Source: Eumeta japonica
Lineage: Eukaryota > Arthropoda > Insecta > Lepidoptera > Psychidae
Length of the DNA: 64,000 nt
Assembly: GCA_005406025.1 (NCBI GenBank)
Contig: BGZK01000881.1
Span: 1-64,000, forward strand
Reading direction: 5' to 3'
The notes under the pieces are model-generated. The model was not told the origin of the DNA, ran no database searches, and saw only the letters and a list, made by a program, of their open reading frames with translations. Position 1 is the stretch's first letter. Each line of letters begins with the position of its first letter. The position numbers and the translations under genes were made by a program. This document shows positions 24,401 through 37,400 of the stretch, in pieces.

Positions 24401-25383
24401 ACTGCAAAACGGTAGTCAGCATCCCCAATTGGATCAATTTTCAGAGCTTAAGGTCTAAATCACAATCTAAAATAACAAGATTGTAGGATTGTATGTCTCG
24501 ACATTGGGGTGGTTTAAACATGACACCTAAATTTTGATTATAGCTTTACGAACAAAAAAAAACAACATTCAGGTACTGTGCACAACATGAAGCGCTCCTT
24601 CACTTCGTTATTTTGTGTACATTTATTTGTTTATTATGGTGTTTTTGAAAATTGTTGCTAAAGATTTCAGTAGAGTGTTTTTTAAATGTGAAAATCGATT
24701 TAATTGTAATAGTGGACATGACTTTTGTGTCCCAGATAGGTAGCAATAGTTTTGTTAAATACTGTGGCTCTAACTTGCAATTTATATGACAGCGTAATCG
24801 TTAATCGTGATCAGCGATGAAGAGACTAGCAATACCGAAATTTTAAGAAATACAATAAAGCATGTCTATGGTAATTAATATTATTTATTTTTAATAGCGA
24901 TTGACTTCTCGCAACTAATTTGTTTCATCGATAAACACAGTACAATGCACGAAACTGCCGCTCTGAATTAGCTGCGAATGATATACTGCGCAGGTATTAC
25001 GCTCTCCGACCCTTCCTTTGCCGCCTCGTTCCTATTTTACGTTATTGCGACGCTATCCTAATGAATTTCACATCGGCAAAGTTTCGTGCGTTATGCTGTA
25101 GTAATTAATACATTGAGGCTAAACTATAAGCCGTAAGAAAAAAATAGGCTGTCTTCGATTCGACACGTTTTGTGCAGGCTAGTGTTACAGCGCTCAATTG
25201 TGAGGCTACTCGTTTTCTACTTGTTTTGAAGTGCACACCAGCATTATGTTTAACAAATTGCAAAAATTAATAATAGGAAAAATCTAATTTAGGCTTCTAC
25301 AAAATTTTGTCTGGGAATGCTATAAGATATTGGGCTGACGGTTAATAATACTACGAACATATATTCGTAGTATTATTATAGTA

Positions 25384-25425
<42 letters not shown>

Positions 25426-28400
25426 TACAAATATGTATTCGTAGTATTATTACCAATAATGTGAATGTTGTAATAGTACTACACTAGCTGCGCCCCGCGG
25501 TTTCACCCGTGTGGTGATGGAAAATTGTAATAATGATGATAGAAAGCGTTTTATTTTTTTCTCAAGCGTTGTGTTATGTATGTAAATTGGAACCAAGTAT
25601 TTTTTTATGATGATCTCACTAATATGTATCATAGGTATTATAAACGCTATAGTTTGTAAGGATAGATAGGTACGGAACTATATGATGATTGATGGTAATG
25701 CAAAAGTTATAGGTGGCTTCTGCAATATACTCCTATAAACTATGTTAAACGATTTATTTTAGTCTGTATAAACATGCAGATTTTGCGATTTAGAAATGCG
25801 TGAGCAAGCCACATAGAGCTGGCCGTGGGAAAAACATTGCGCGCCCAAATGTATGCCTGCTACCTTTATGGTCTGACCCTGCCGCCGGACCGCACCATAA
25901 TATCGCGCACTCGCTTGTCTATCGTCATAACTATTCAAATATTTGTCCAAATGATGTAGTGTAGAAGACAAAGTTTATCTACTTTAAACACCAGATGCGA
26001 TAAAAGTTTTTTTTTATATAAGGATCAATTTGTTACTACCAATTGTGCATTAGAAATAAATTATCAATTTTTATTGTTTTTATGTTAACAATTTCGGCGA
26101 TAATGGCTTACACATAAAAGATAGATATATACTGTCGCGGGCTTTTTTGTAGGACTATTTAAGATAAACGTTTCCATTTTACATTATATACGTGTAATTC
26201 CAACAGTTTTTGCGGCGCACGCCAGAATAGCTCGCAGATGACAGACTTTTTTTCTACTCGACACTTATCGTTATATTTTGGATAATTCACACTATACCTT
26301 TATAAATTATAGCCTATGTGTTATTCTGATGTGTAAGCTATATATTATTGCACAGTGTCATCGAAATCCATTCAGTAGTTTTTGCGTGAAAGAGCAACAA
26401 ACATCCATCCATACAAACATTCGCGTTTATAACATGAGTATACATTCGTATTCAGAATATAGCTAAAACTACACAAATAGCCCTTACTGTACTAGTTAGT
26501 TATCTGATTACTATTACCATTGTATTTTTATAGTCCATATTATTTTTATAATATATTTATATAATATACATTATAAATAATATTCATAAAATATACAATA
26601 ATATTACTACTAGTTACTATAACTAACTCGCGGCTTATAACCGCCTTCAAATGCGTAACATTTCTCTTATTTGAAAAAACATTTTTAGAAGTGCCCGTCA
26701 ACGAGACGATCTCAAGTATATCATTTTCCCTTTTTTACAATAAAAATAAAAAATAAATTTCGTTAGAGACTTATTTTTTTCATTGTCGTGACAAGCCACA
26801 TTACATAATAGATAGACATAATTTTATAATTTGAGGCTAACCCAGTCGTAGGTAATGGTTTTCGTATTCATGTTCACTAAACCATCATTGAAATCAGATT
26901 TGTGCAATTCAAAACTTTAAAACATCAAGTTATATGTGGAGTAATGTGGACTGATATATATTTTATATCACGATATAAATACATATCACGATCGTTATAT
27001 TATCAATGTATTTTAACCCAAACTCAACTCTCGTGTGAACGGGACCAATTTGTATACAGAGGTGTCAGTTACATAACGGTAATAGTGTCGCGAGTTAAAT
27101 GGTTTTTTTCCCATCTCAAAAATGCCCAACGCATCTAAAGAAGTTTTCATTTCAAAAATAAAAAGGCGACCCCATTAGTATAAGAACAGAGTCTCTATTG
27201 TTAAGCGACCCAATAATGTGACAACGCAAGAAGTACGAGATCGGTGTTGCTCAAGTCTATTTCATTTAGATAAGTCAGTTTATATCTCTGGAATAATTTT
27301 AATCTAATTTAAGAATAAATGAGGGAAATGGTCTACTATGAATGGTCAAAAATGAAAAAAAAAATGTTTCTCGACGTATTCTTAGTTTGTATAAATTCAC
27401 TTTTTCACGCGAATAAACCAGTTTGAAACTATGCCACTCCTCCTGGCGACCTGGGAAACGTGTTTTATACTCTTCAACAGCTTCTTCTGGTGATAAAAAT
27501 CCTTGACCACGTAATGGTTCTTAATTTTGCGAACAAAAAGTTACAAGATACTGGGTCGGGACTATAAGCAGGATTGTTCATAAATTCTATGTTTTTCTAC
27601 TTTAAAAATTGGTCTGTTTGGCCGTGTGAGAACTGGCGTAGTCGTAATGCAAGATGATATCACGTTAACGGTTATTTTTACGGAGTGAGTTAATAACTTC
27701 CAGCAAAAAATAGCCGTGTACTAATCACTATTCTCGGTACGACAATTCTCCAAAGCAACAGTAGCCACTTGTCCAGTTTTATAAAAAAAAATAAGCAATT
27801 ATCCGCTTAGAGGCACTTCACTCACGCGCCACTAGTTGGTTTCGGCTCATCTTGATAGATTCCTATTGTCGATTACTGCTTTGTTTTGGGGTCGTAGCAA
27901 TAAATCTGTATTTCGTCACCTGTTATTATGTCCTAAAACAAATTTGACGCTCCTTTCTTGAATTTGGTACGCATTACATTGCACCAAGTGATGCGGTAAA
28001 TTTTTTGAAAATTAGTTAAATTGTGTCGCCGTATGATGGAAATAGACAGGTACATGATGAATCTCATGGTAGGTGATATACCTGTCGGTTTCGTTCATGC
28101 GGCGCACAACATCGATGCTTTTGTTGTTATTCACAGCGGTGGACGGGCGACCATCACGAAATTCGTCACTGAGACTGACACGACCGCGCTTGAATTTTGC
28201 AAACCAGTTATAAGTAGTTGTCTCAAATGGTTCTTTATTGTCAAAAGCAGTTCGAAGCCGAGCGAGGCTCTGCTGAGCTGTCAAATTACACATAAAATCG
28301 TAAAAAACTCACTACGAATATTTTCATGACTTCAATCCATAGAAGATATGCAATCTATAAAATGACGCGACAATGTAGGTAAAATCAATTGACAGTTAAA

Positions 28401-31400
28401 TGAAACAAACTGTATTGTATAATCCCACCACCTCCCATGGCCTCTCCGATATCTAGGTCTGTGCCGAATCGCAGAAGCGCCGTGGGGCACTGATGAAATC
28501 TAACCCAATCTGTAACTCGATTTAGATAGGCTGCCATATCTTAAAGTTGGACAGGTGGACTTCAATGGCTCTAAAATGGTAACTGAAGAGTTACCCAGTC
28601 TGACTCGACATCAGGGACTGGACATTGTGATGGTCCAAGAATAATACTCCGCTTTCGCACATTTGCTGCAGATTGGACCTGCGCCCAAAGCCGGCGTACT
28701 TATTGTCAGAAACGACCTCGCGATCACAGTCTTGACATACCTGTCTGGCCCCCACTGCTTCGTGTGTCATATCGAGCTCTTCCACGTTCACGTGGTATTC
28801 GGCTACTTCTAGTACAGTGAGCCGATTGATCTGGACTTGGACCACCTCGAGAGGGTCCTGAACGTCCTTCGTGGACGAAGAATCCTCAGCGGGGCGGATA
28901 GTAACATGCATTACCCGCTCGTCACGCACTCTCAACCGGCGGGGGAGCCTATGCGCTTCGAAAGAAAAAAGCTTTCAATGGGTACAAATGTTGGAAAAGG
29001 AGATTAGATGGTATGAGGAGAACAGCGGCGTGAAAGAGAAAAGCATGGCAGAAGTTAAAGGAGTATGGAGATCGTCGTGAAAAAGCCAAAGGGACCTTCC
29101 AACTACTTACGGCTGCATATCGATGAGCGATGCGTGACACGCAGGATATTTGCCTCAAAATAATTGCCGAGAGCGGGAACATTAAAATCCTTGGGGCATG
29201 GCGTATAGGGCGGCCTCGGGATGCTGCTTTGCCTCGCCGAGCGTGGTGAATGGCCTCGCCCTGTCTGAGGGCTTTGCTAGTGACGCCGAAGGGGCTATGT
29301 CCACGATTTTCCGGGCCCTTTGCCCGGACAATGATCCGGGTCGGGACACGGAGTACCATCGTCTAATACGGGTTGCTGCGGCGTTGATCCCCTCCGGGAG
29401 GGACGTCCCACGTTGGTGAGCAGTGATCGCTGGGCGGGATAGTCAGAGCTTTGCCTCATTTTGCTCCGGGTATCGATGGTGTTAGCTTTAGAATGGTTCG
29501 GCATGTGTGAAAGGTGGCACAGTCTGAGGTCACGAGAGTATATGGGAGGTATGTGGTAGAAGGGGTGTTTCCTAGAGTGTGGAAGAGCGACCGTCTGCTT
29601 GTCATCCCTAAGGGAAACGGCAAGCCAGCGGCATCCTCAGGCGTATCGGCTGATCACTATTCTCCGTCCTAGGGAAGATATTGGAACCCATCTTGAATAA
29701 ATTAGTCTCAGGGCTGGCTAGTCACATTAGTCCCTGTCAGCATGACTTTATGATGGGCAGATCGACGGCTACCGCCCTTTGTAGCGTATTGGGAGTGATC
29801 AGAAGCTTTACTACCAAGTATGTGCAATGCATATTCTTGAACATCAGTGTTGTCTTCGACAACGTATGGTGGCCCGAACTGATTACTTTACGGACTGACG
29901 TGTGGGACTATTTATCGGAACTGAAGTGGCATAGAAAAGGTCTACGATGGGGTGCCTGCAGGGTTCAGTCTTAAGCTTGTGGAACGTTCTCTCGGATGAC
30001 TTGTCGTGGCACCCATTCCGAGATCCGGGCTGTCTCCGCGGTGATTGTTTTGGGGGTGCTTTTGGACGAGCACCTCTCGTTCGCACAACACATGCGGTCA
30101 GTCGGTAAGAGAGCCGCTAGGAGCTTCAGCAAGGTGTCCAGGGTGTCGGCTGCATCAGTCTATAGGACCGTCAGTACGGTGGCACTTCCTGTATTGGCTG
30201 GAATGCTTCCGGCTTACTACGAGGTGACAATTGCTGGCAGGATTGACAACGCACGAGACGGACTCGTCAGGTCGGAGGTTGGGGCGCTAAGGCGGCGCAT
30301 CAGGGAGGAGATGGTAGATGTATGACAGAACAAATGGGACGAGGGGTGAGTGGACGTGAGCTGCACCGTTACTTCCCGAAAGTGGCGACTTAGCTCAGTT
30401 ACGACTGGGTCGAGCCGGACTATGAAATTTCCAAACTCTACGGGACATGGATGTTTTAGGAAGCATCTGTATGAATCGAGCGTATGCATGTGTGGGATGA
30501 CGGACGAGGACATGCATCATGTGTTATGATTGTTCTCTATACGACGACATTCGGCGAGAGACGATGAGCGATTTGGAGCTGACGAGTGTGGGCCCCGTAT
30601 TCCACGCGGATTTCATGAGGACACAGGCGAACTTCCGCAGGTTTGTAAAATTCACGCTTGCCTGGCACATTGTACGGCGGGCTGCGTTGAGAGCACCACC
30701 GATAAGATTATTAGAGTAGATTATAGAAAAGAAGAGGAACTGGTCGGCGACAAAGTCCGTTGCTGTGCCATTTACAAGCCCTATAAAGGAAGAGTTGAAA
30801 CAGGGACATGGAACATTTATATAAATAACAACTTGTGAGAAGCATGAAGAACCGCAGGGTTAAACTATTGTACAACCAAAGAGTTCCATTTTCAAATATA
30901 GCAATTACTTTTTAAATATTGTATATGTAAGTGACCAGGTCCAGAAACTTATACTGCCCCCCACATATAGGTTTAATCCAACAACATTTGTCTAGTTTGA
31001 AACTTAACATTAATCAATAACAATATGTTAGACATTTTACACATACGCGAGAAAAGATCGAGTTTAAACATTCTAGACTCTTTAGCATATATGAAATATA
31101 GCTGAGTATTCTATTAATCAATCGAGTCTCAGTCCGCTGTCAATTTCATTTTGCGTTGTTAGTTTTTTAAGGATAACGACACTAAGATACTAATAACACG
31201 TATTTATTCGCTAATCTTACTTTACTTTAATAATATCCTACGACATGTACCTCTTGAAAAGAAGTTTGATAATTTTGGTGAGTGGAAAAGAGGAGTAATA
31301 AAAATAGATCTTAGATTTTTTACTTATATCCCGAGCGGAGCTCGGTTGCTGATATTATAGATTTGTTTTAGGGAATGCCATGATAATGCGCCAAAAGCAG

Positions 31401-34400
31401 TTTTGAAGTCTCTGAGAATAGTGGGTCGCTCAGTATATCTAAAATTATTAAAATTATATATATATTAGGGTGTTTCAAAAATATAAAATTTTTTAATTTT
31501 TTTTCCAAACAGGCTCAAAAGTTTCCTTTTGACGTCACGAACCACCAGTGAAAACCGGAGCTCTTAATATTAATATTAAGTATGTCCTCATCGCATTTTT
31601 TTAATTCCCATAAGAATAACACGGAAAAAATTATTTTTGTTTCTTCTGATTTTTGTACTGTACAAACGACTAATCAACCAATGAATCGCTGCTATAGTTA
31701 TTGTAGGGAATTGAACGCTCTACAAAATGGGACTGATAAGATTTTCGATTAGTCCACGTGCTTAAGAATTTTTTACGATCAAAATTCAATTTTTTTTAAA
31801 TTTGATGGAAAACTCTAAATTTTACTAAAATTGTTAGCTTTATGGGAAAATGGGGATTAAATTTTTTGCTAAACATTAATTAATTCTCCAGGACGCTTAA
31901 AAATGTACGTATCGGTTGGACAACTACCAAGAAAAACTAAAGATAACAATAAAACTCTCGGTAATCATCTCGAGGATGAGACATCTAAAAAAAATTAATA
32001 AGCATAAATTAAAAATAATAGTTTTAATTGTATTAATGAGCTAGAGTTAACAATTTTTACCTGTAAGCAATTATTGATAAAATTAATAATTCTAATTTTA
32101 TCATCAATTAAAGCATTATTGGTAAACGTTTATTACAAGGTAAATTCGTGTTTAACAAAAATTTGATCCCTATTTTTCCCATAAAGCTAACAATTTTAGT
32201 AAAATTTAGAGTTTTCGATCAAATTTAAAAAATTGAATTTTGATTGTAAAAACTCTTAAACACGTGGACTAATCGAAAATCTTATCAGTCCCATTTTGTA
32301 GAGCGTTCAATTCCCTACATAACTATAGCAGCGATTCATTGGTTGATTAGTCGTTTGAACAGTACAAAATCAGAAGAAACAAAAATAATTTTTCCGTGTT
32401 ATTCTTATGGAATTAAAAAATGCGATGAGGACATACTTAATATTAATATTAAGAGTCTGGTTTTCACTGGTGGTTCATGACGTCAAAGGAAACTTTGAGC
32501 CTGTTTGGAAAAAAATAAAAAATTTATTTTTTGAAACACCCTAATATATATATATGTATTTTAAAGCTTTTCGACTACGATATCTTTGATCAATATATTC
32601 AATGTTAACGAGACTTGTGACGTTTACTGCCGCTTGTAAGTTCAAAACAGGTTCTATTTTAAAAATCGATCGTTAAAAATCTATACATGTATAATGAAAA
32701 TAGGTTGTCTTTGTTCGCCAATCACGTAAGAACTACTAAACGTATAGACATGGGACTGGGACCATTCGATGCGGAATGATTTTTTTGTAGATGGTTCTAG
32801 GAGGCTACTCATTTTTCGGATTCCGTAAATCCTTCGCCATTTTATTTATAATAAAAATTACCCAGCGAAGCGGGCGGGACAGCTAGTACTACTATAAAAA
32901 GGTTTTTGCAAATCTCGGTCACATTGTTTCTCGAGAAAAAGAATTAGTTTTGATTTTAAACATTTATCGTAGTTCTACTAGAAAATAGAGTTTATTAGAT
33001 TGTGGAATGGATCGGTCAAATAGTTTAGTTAGTCAGAGTTATTTGAAAGAAACATTATTTTTTTTTAATTACCCAAATCTACTTAATCGATTGAAATTAC
33101 TTAGTTTTCAAATAAAATGTCAAGTTCTTTCGAATGCCGTAATTTCGATTTCAGTTGGTCCATTCGTTCAAGATATTTGCTGTACACACACCAATATGGA
33201 CATCTCTCTGAAAAGGTCCGAGAAGCTACCTACAACTTTAATATGTTGACATGTAATAAAATTTCGATTTTTGAAAATCGGAGAGAAAAAATTTATTCTT
33301 GAATTTTATGAATTTTTTTTATTTTCTTAGCGAGAAATTAATAATATCAGCACAACTTATACTTGAGTAAAAATGTAGTGAGACCTACTTATTAAATTTT
33401 TTCCACAATTAGAATGTTATCGAAATGAGAATCGAGGTAGGAATCGAAAGCAGAACAGAGTTTGTAATCAGAACCTGGAACGAGTTTGGGGTCGAGACTG
33501 AAATTAGGGAGTGGCGCTTTCAACTGAATGACTGTACCTCATTCAAGGGGACCGGCCTCAAAGTACAAATATTGTTTGTATATTATTAATGAATATTGAG
33601 ATATAATTGTGGAAATGTTAAAAAGAATGTGTCTCCAAATATTTTGTCGTTTTAAAATTAAAAAAAACATACAATGGGAAACATGTGGTATATATACCTA
33701 CTGATCCATTGAAAAATATACACCGGATGTCAATCAAGTCTCGGGACGGTTGTATATTTTGTCAGTTAAAGTATTTTTGAAAAATAATGAGGTAATTTCA
33801 TAAATAATTTTCAATGAAAAATCCAATGGTGACCTTTAGTTTGACCTTTGATTTGACCTTCAAAGTTATTTTAAGTTCAACTTTTTTTTAATAAAACCCC
33901 CATTTTTCACACTGGTAATCGATAGAACGGGAAATTTTACTTTAATATACATACTTGAGTCAGATGTAGTGTTTGACCTAAAATAAAGAAAAAAATGCTA
34001 TAAATTTATACGTAATTTATAAAATGTGATCTACCAGCTACAAATACAATAAACAACTTGTTTAAGAAGAATATGAGTTGATTTGTGGGACAAGTTTAAG
34101 GTCCCACAAATAAACAAGGTTTAAGTTTAAGCATTTGTAGATATTCAGGTTTAGTATCCATTATAGATGTTAAATTTATTGACTTGGCGTCTAAAGGTTA
34201 TGAGTTTAGGTTTAATGTACGTTTGAAATTGATGGATTTGTCTATTAATGGATTTTAAGATTGCCGTATTCGAAGTCAGTAGAACCTATAAACTCATGAA
34301 CCGTACCTCACGCAAGCAACTCTAGTGATAGGCGAGGAGACCGTTGCTAATCAGTCACCTCAAGGTTGTTTATAGGTAACTCTAAACGTAAGAATAAGGG

Positions 34401-37400
34401 CGATCGTAAAGTTATTAATTTAAAAAGTAATTTAACTTTCAAGTAATGTTCAAAGCCGATCGCAAAGTCAAGGTGATCAATGTTGTTGGTCTCGAAATTT
34501 TGTCAAACATTTGTTTATTCATAAATCCTTTAAAGTTTGAAGACAACTCTCTTTTGAATTTTTTTCCAGAATTTACCTTCATTTGATTTTTTAAAGATCT
34601 CTCTAAATAACATTTCAGACATGCAATTTTCTATTCTATCGATTGCCGGTGTGAATAACGGGGGTTTACATAAAAAAAGTTGCCCTTAAAATGACCTTGA
34701 AGGTCAAATTTAAGGTTACCATTGGATCCCTCGTTGAAAGTTACTTACAAAATGACCTTTACCCTTTCAAAGATACTTGAGATAATTGCAGCTGTTCCGG
34801 GACTTCTTCGACGCCCAGCATAATGTTTAAGTATATTTGTATACTCGTTTTCGCTCGTAGTTTCGCGTGGCATAGAACGAATTCCTTCATATTTTATATC
34901 GGATTTTCTTTATTAATCATAATCCCGCTTACGATTCTATTTTCGAGTTCAGGTCGCCGTTGTACTGTTTTCCGATTCCGGACTCTCAAAATTACAATCA
35001 CGGTTCTGTTCTATAAACTTCGATGCCTTTTCTGTCTCCATTCCAATGCCGATTCCGTTCTTGAATTTTTCCTTATACCGTTCTTGTTTTCTATCTCAGT
35101 TGTGCTCTCAATTCAGATCCTAATCCGCCTTCGACTCCAATCCTGGTTCCGCTTGCGATTTGCTATATTTAGTATCTCATTCATCGTAGACGAATATGAA
35201 AATATGTAGTAATACTCAATATAACCGTACTCAATGTCCGTAATATTAAGATTAATAGTACTCTTATATTTAATCGCTCATCATATCTATATTAGGGTTG
35301 AATTTTCAGAAACCCTGAAATACATGTTTTTTACTTAAAAAAGACAACCCAAATATCAATTTCCGTAACTAAAATTTTCTTGGCCCGGCCCGTTTCGGTC
35401 ATCAAGTTGATAAGATAGTTTCTTTTCTTTCGCTTATATAAATAGAACTAGCTTTTCCCCGCGGCTTTGCCTACGTAGACAATTTTTTTTGATAGGATTT
35501 GCGTATAATCCGTCTTATTGAGCGTCTACATCCCAAAAAGATTAACTGTGCCAAAGTTCAAGTCGATTGGACCTACAGTTTTGAAGATCTCGTGTTGAGT
35601 CAGTCAGTCGGCGGTACTTCGTTTATACATATATAGATGGATGTTGCAAAATCTTTAAATTGTAAGCCCGTATAGCCGAAGCCCGATTGTTTCTCAGGTA
35701 TCTGGACAAGGTATCTGCTATAAAAGGGTTTGTAGAGGTTATGTCCTTAAACGGTAAAAGTTGTATCCAAGCTGTGTCATTTTTGGAGTTAAAACATAAA
35801 AATTGGTGTTTCGGCATATGTTTAGAATAAATTCTATTCAAATTTAGTTGGAAACCTTTTTAGTATATTCTAAAAACTATCGCTAAAAGCAATAAAAATG
35901 TATAAGAAATTTAGCACACGAATTCCAATCGTAAAACCTCAACGGAAGTAAAACAGATCGAGTAGTTTTATATATATTCTAATATTCTTGTCGTTAGAAA
36001 TAAATTTGAAATCAGACTCAGTGTTATTGTAAAATCAAACCAGGTATTTTTAAATTTTTAACTTCCCGTTAAGAAAAAAAATTGGGAAGTTCGGTTTTCA
36101 GTTCGATTTTTGCTTTTATCAGATTCATGCGTGTGTGTGTGCGTGCGTGCGTGCGTATGTATATATATATATATATATATAAGCCTTTATAACGAACGCA
36201 ATAATCGATTGAAACTCTGTTTGCGACATTCAAAAGGACTCTACTCAGCTCGAGACTTTCTGACAATTTGAACGGATGTTGCAAGTTTTTAGAAAAATGT
36301 TTTGAAATAACAGATTATCTATCAATCAATACCAAAATCCATCCAGCTCTTTTCCCTAAGCAGTTTCATCGACTGCTGCAAACTATAAATATCATCTAAC
36401 CTTTTCAAGAGATAACATTGGAGACATTTTTATAGTGTTTTATTACAAAACTTAACCTACGTTACCGATAAATTCCAAAATGTATTCATTTATTTCCCTT
36501 TAAACACCGCATCGACCATTGCTAAATGCATCAAAATAGTTTTATTTGTTTAAAGAGATTTCATTGAAGAAAAATTTTTCAATAAATTTTCTTAAAACTT
36601 TTTTTAAATGCTCTACCGATAAGTTCTAAATTCCAATCAGTTCTTCTTTTTAAGAAGTGACATAGATCGTTTCAAAATATATCAAAAACAATTATTTCGT
36701 TCGAGAGTTATCGTTAACGAAAAATTCGAAAACTGGGTTTTTTTTTTAATTTATGTATAAAGGTTTTATGTTTGATACTTAGTTATCCTTTTCTGTTTGA
36801 AAAACTGCATCAAATGTTGTAAAGCAGATCAAAATCGAATAATGTGTTCGGAAACTATGGTAGTTAAAAATTAAATGAAAAGGTTTTCTTTAATAAATCT
36901 AGATCAGATCTAGATCTAGATTCAGAAAACCAGAAGAATTCAGAATTTATTAGAAGTATATTGTGAGCTCGGAAAGCCTGAAAAAGCATTAAAATCGGCA
37001 TTTTGTGCTGCTGAGCTCAGTAATTACTGCTCCTTTATTTTTGAAAACGTTTAGCTCGAAAGTAGTAAGAAGTTTTAGGGATGGCCTGCAGGGTCAACGG
37101 TCTTTCAAATTTGTGAGCTCGAGAAGCTCAAAAACTCCTGTACAATATTTATAAATTATGGAGCTCAAAGATACATCGATTAATATCATAGTGGGAAGTT
37201 TTAAGGATGCCCTGTTTTTCTTTGCATAAATAACTTCTTAATTAGACTAGACGTAAATCAATTGGAATCTGAACTGAGAGTGAAATTGGAAATAAGTGTT
37301 CGGGTTGAAGTCAGGTTCAAGATTTATTTTATTACATGAATACTGGCTATTTAGAATTGTAATAACATTTACTCCTTTGAAAAGAGAATTTTTAACAAAA

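Noticed and set aside
34823..35209. 128-codon open frame, Phe/Leu/Arg-rich, looking like a membrane protein
   Set aside because: It is produced by a degenerate TTCCGA hexamer tract; no start context or conservation.
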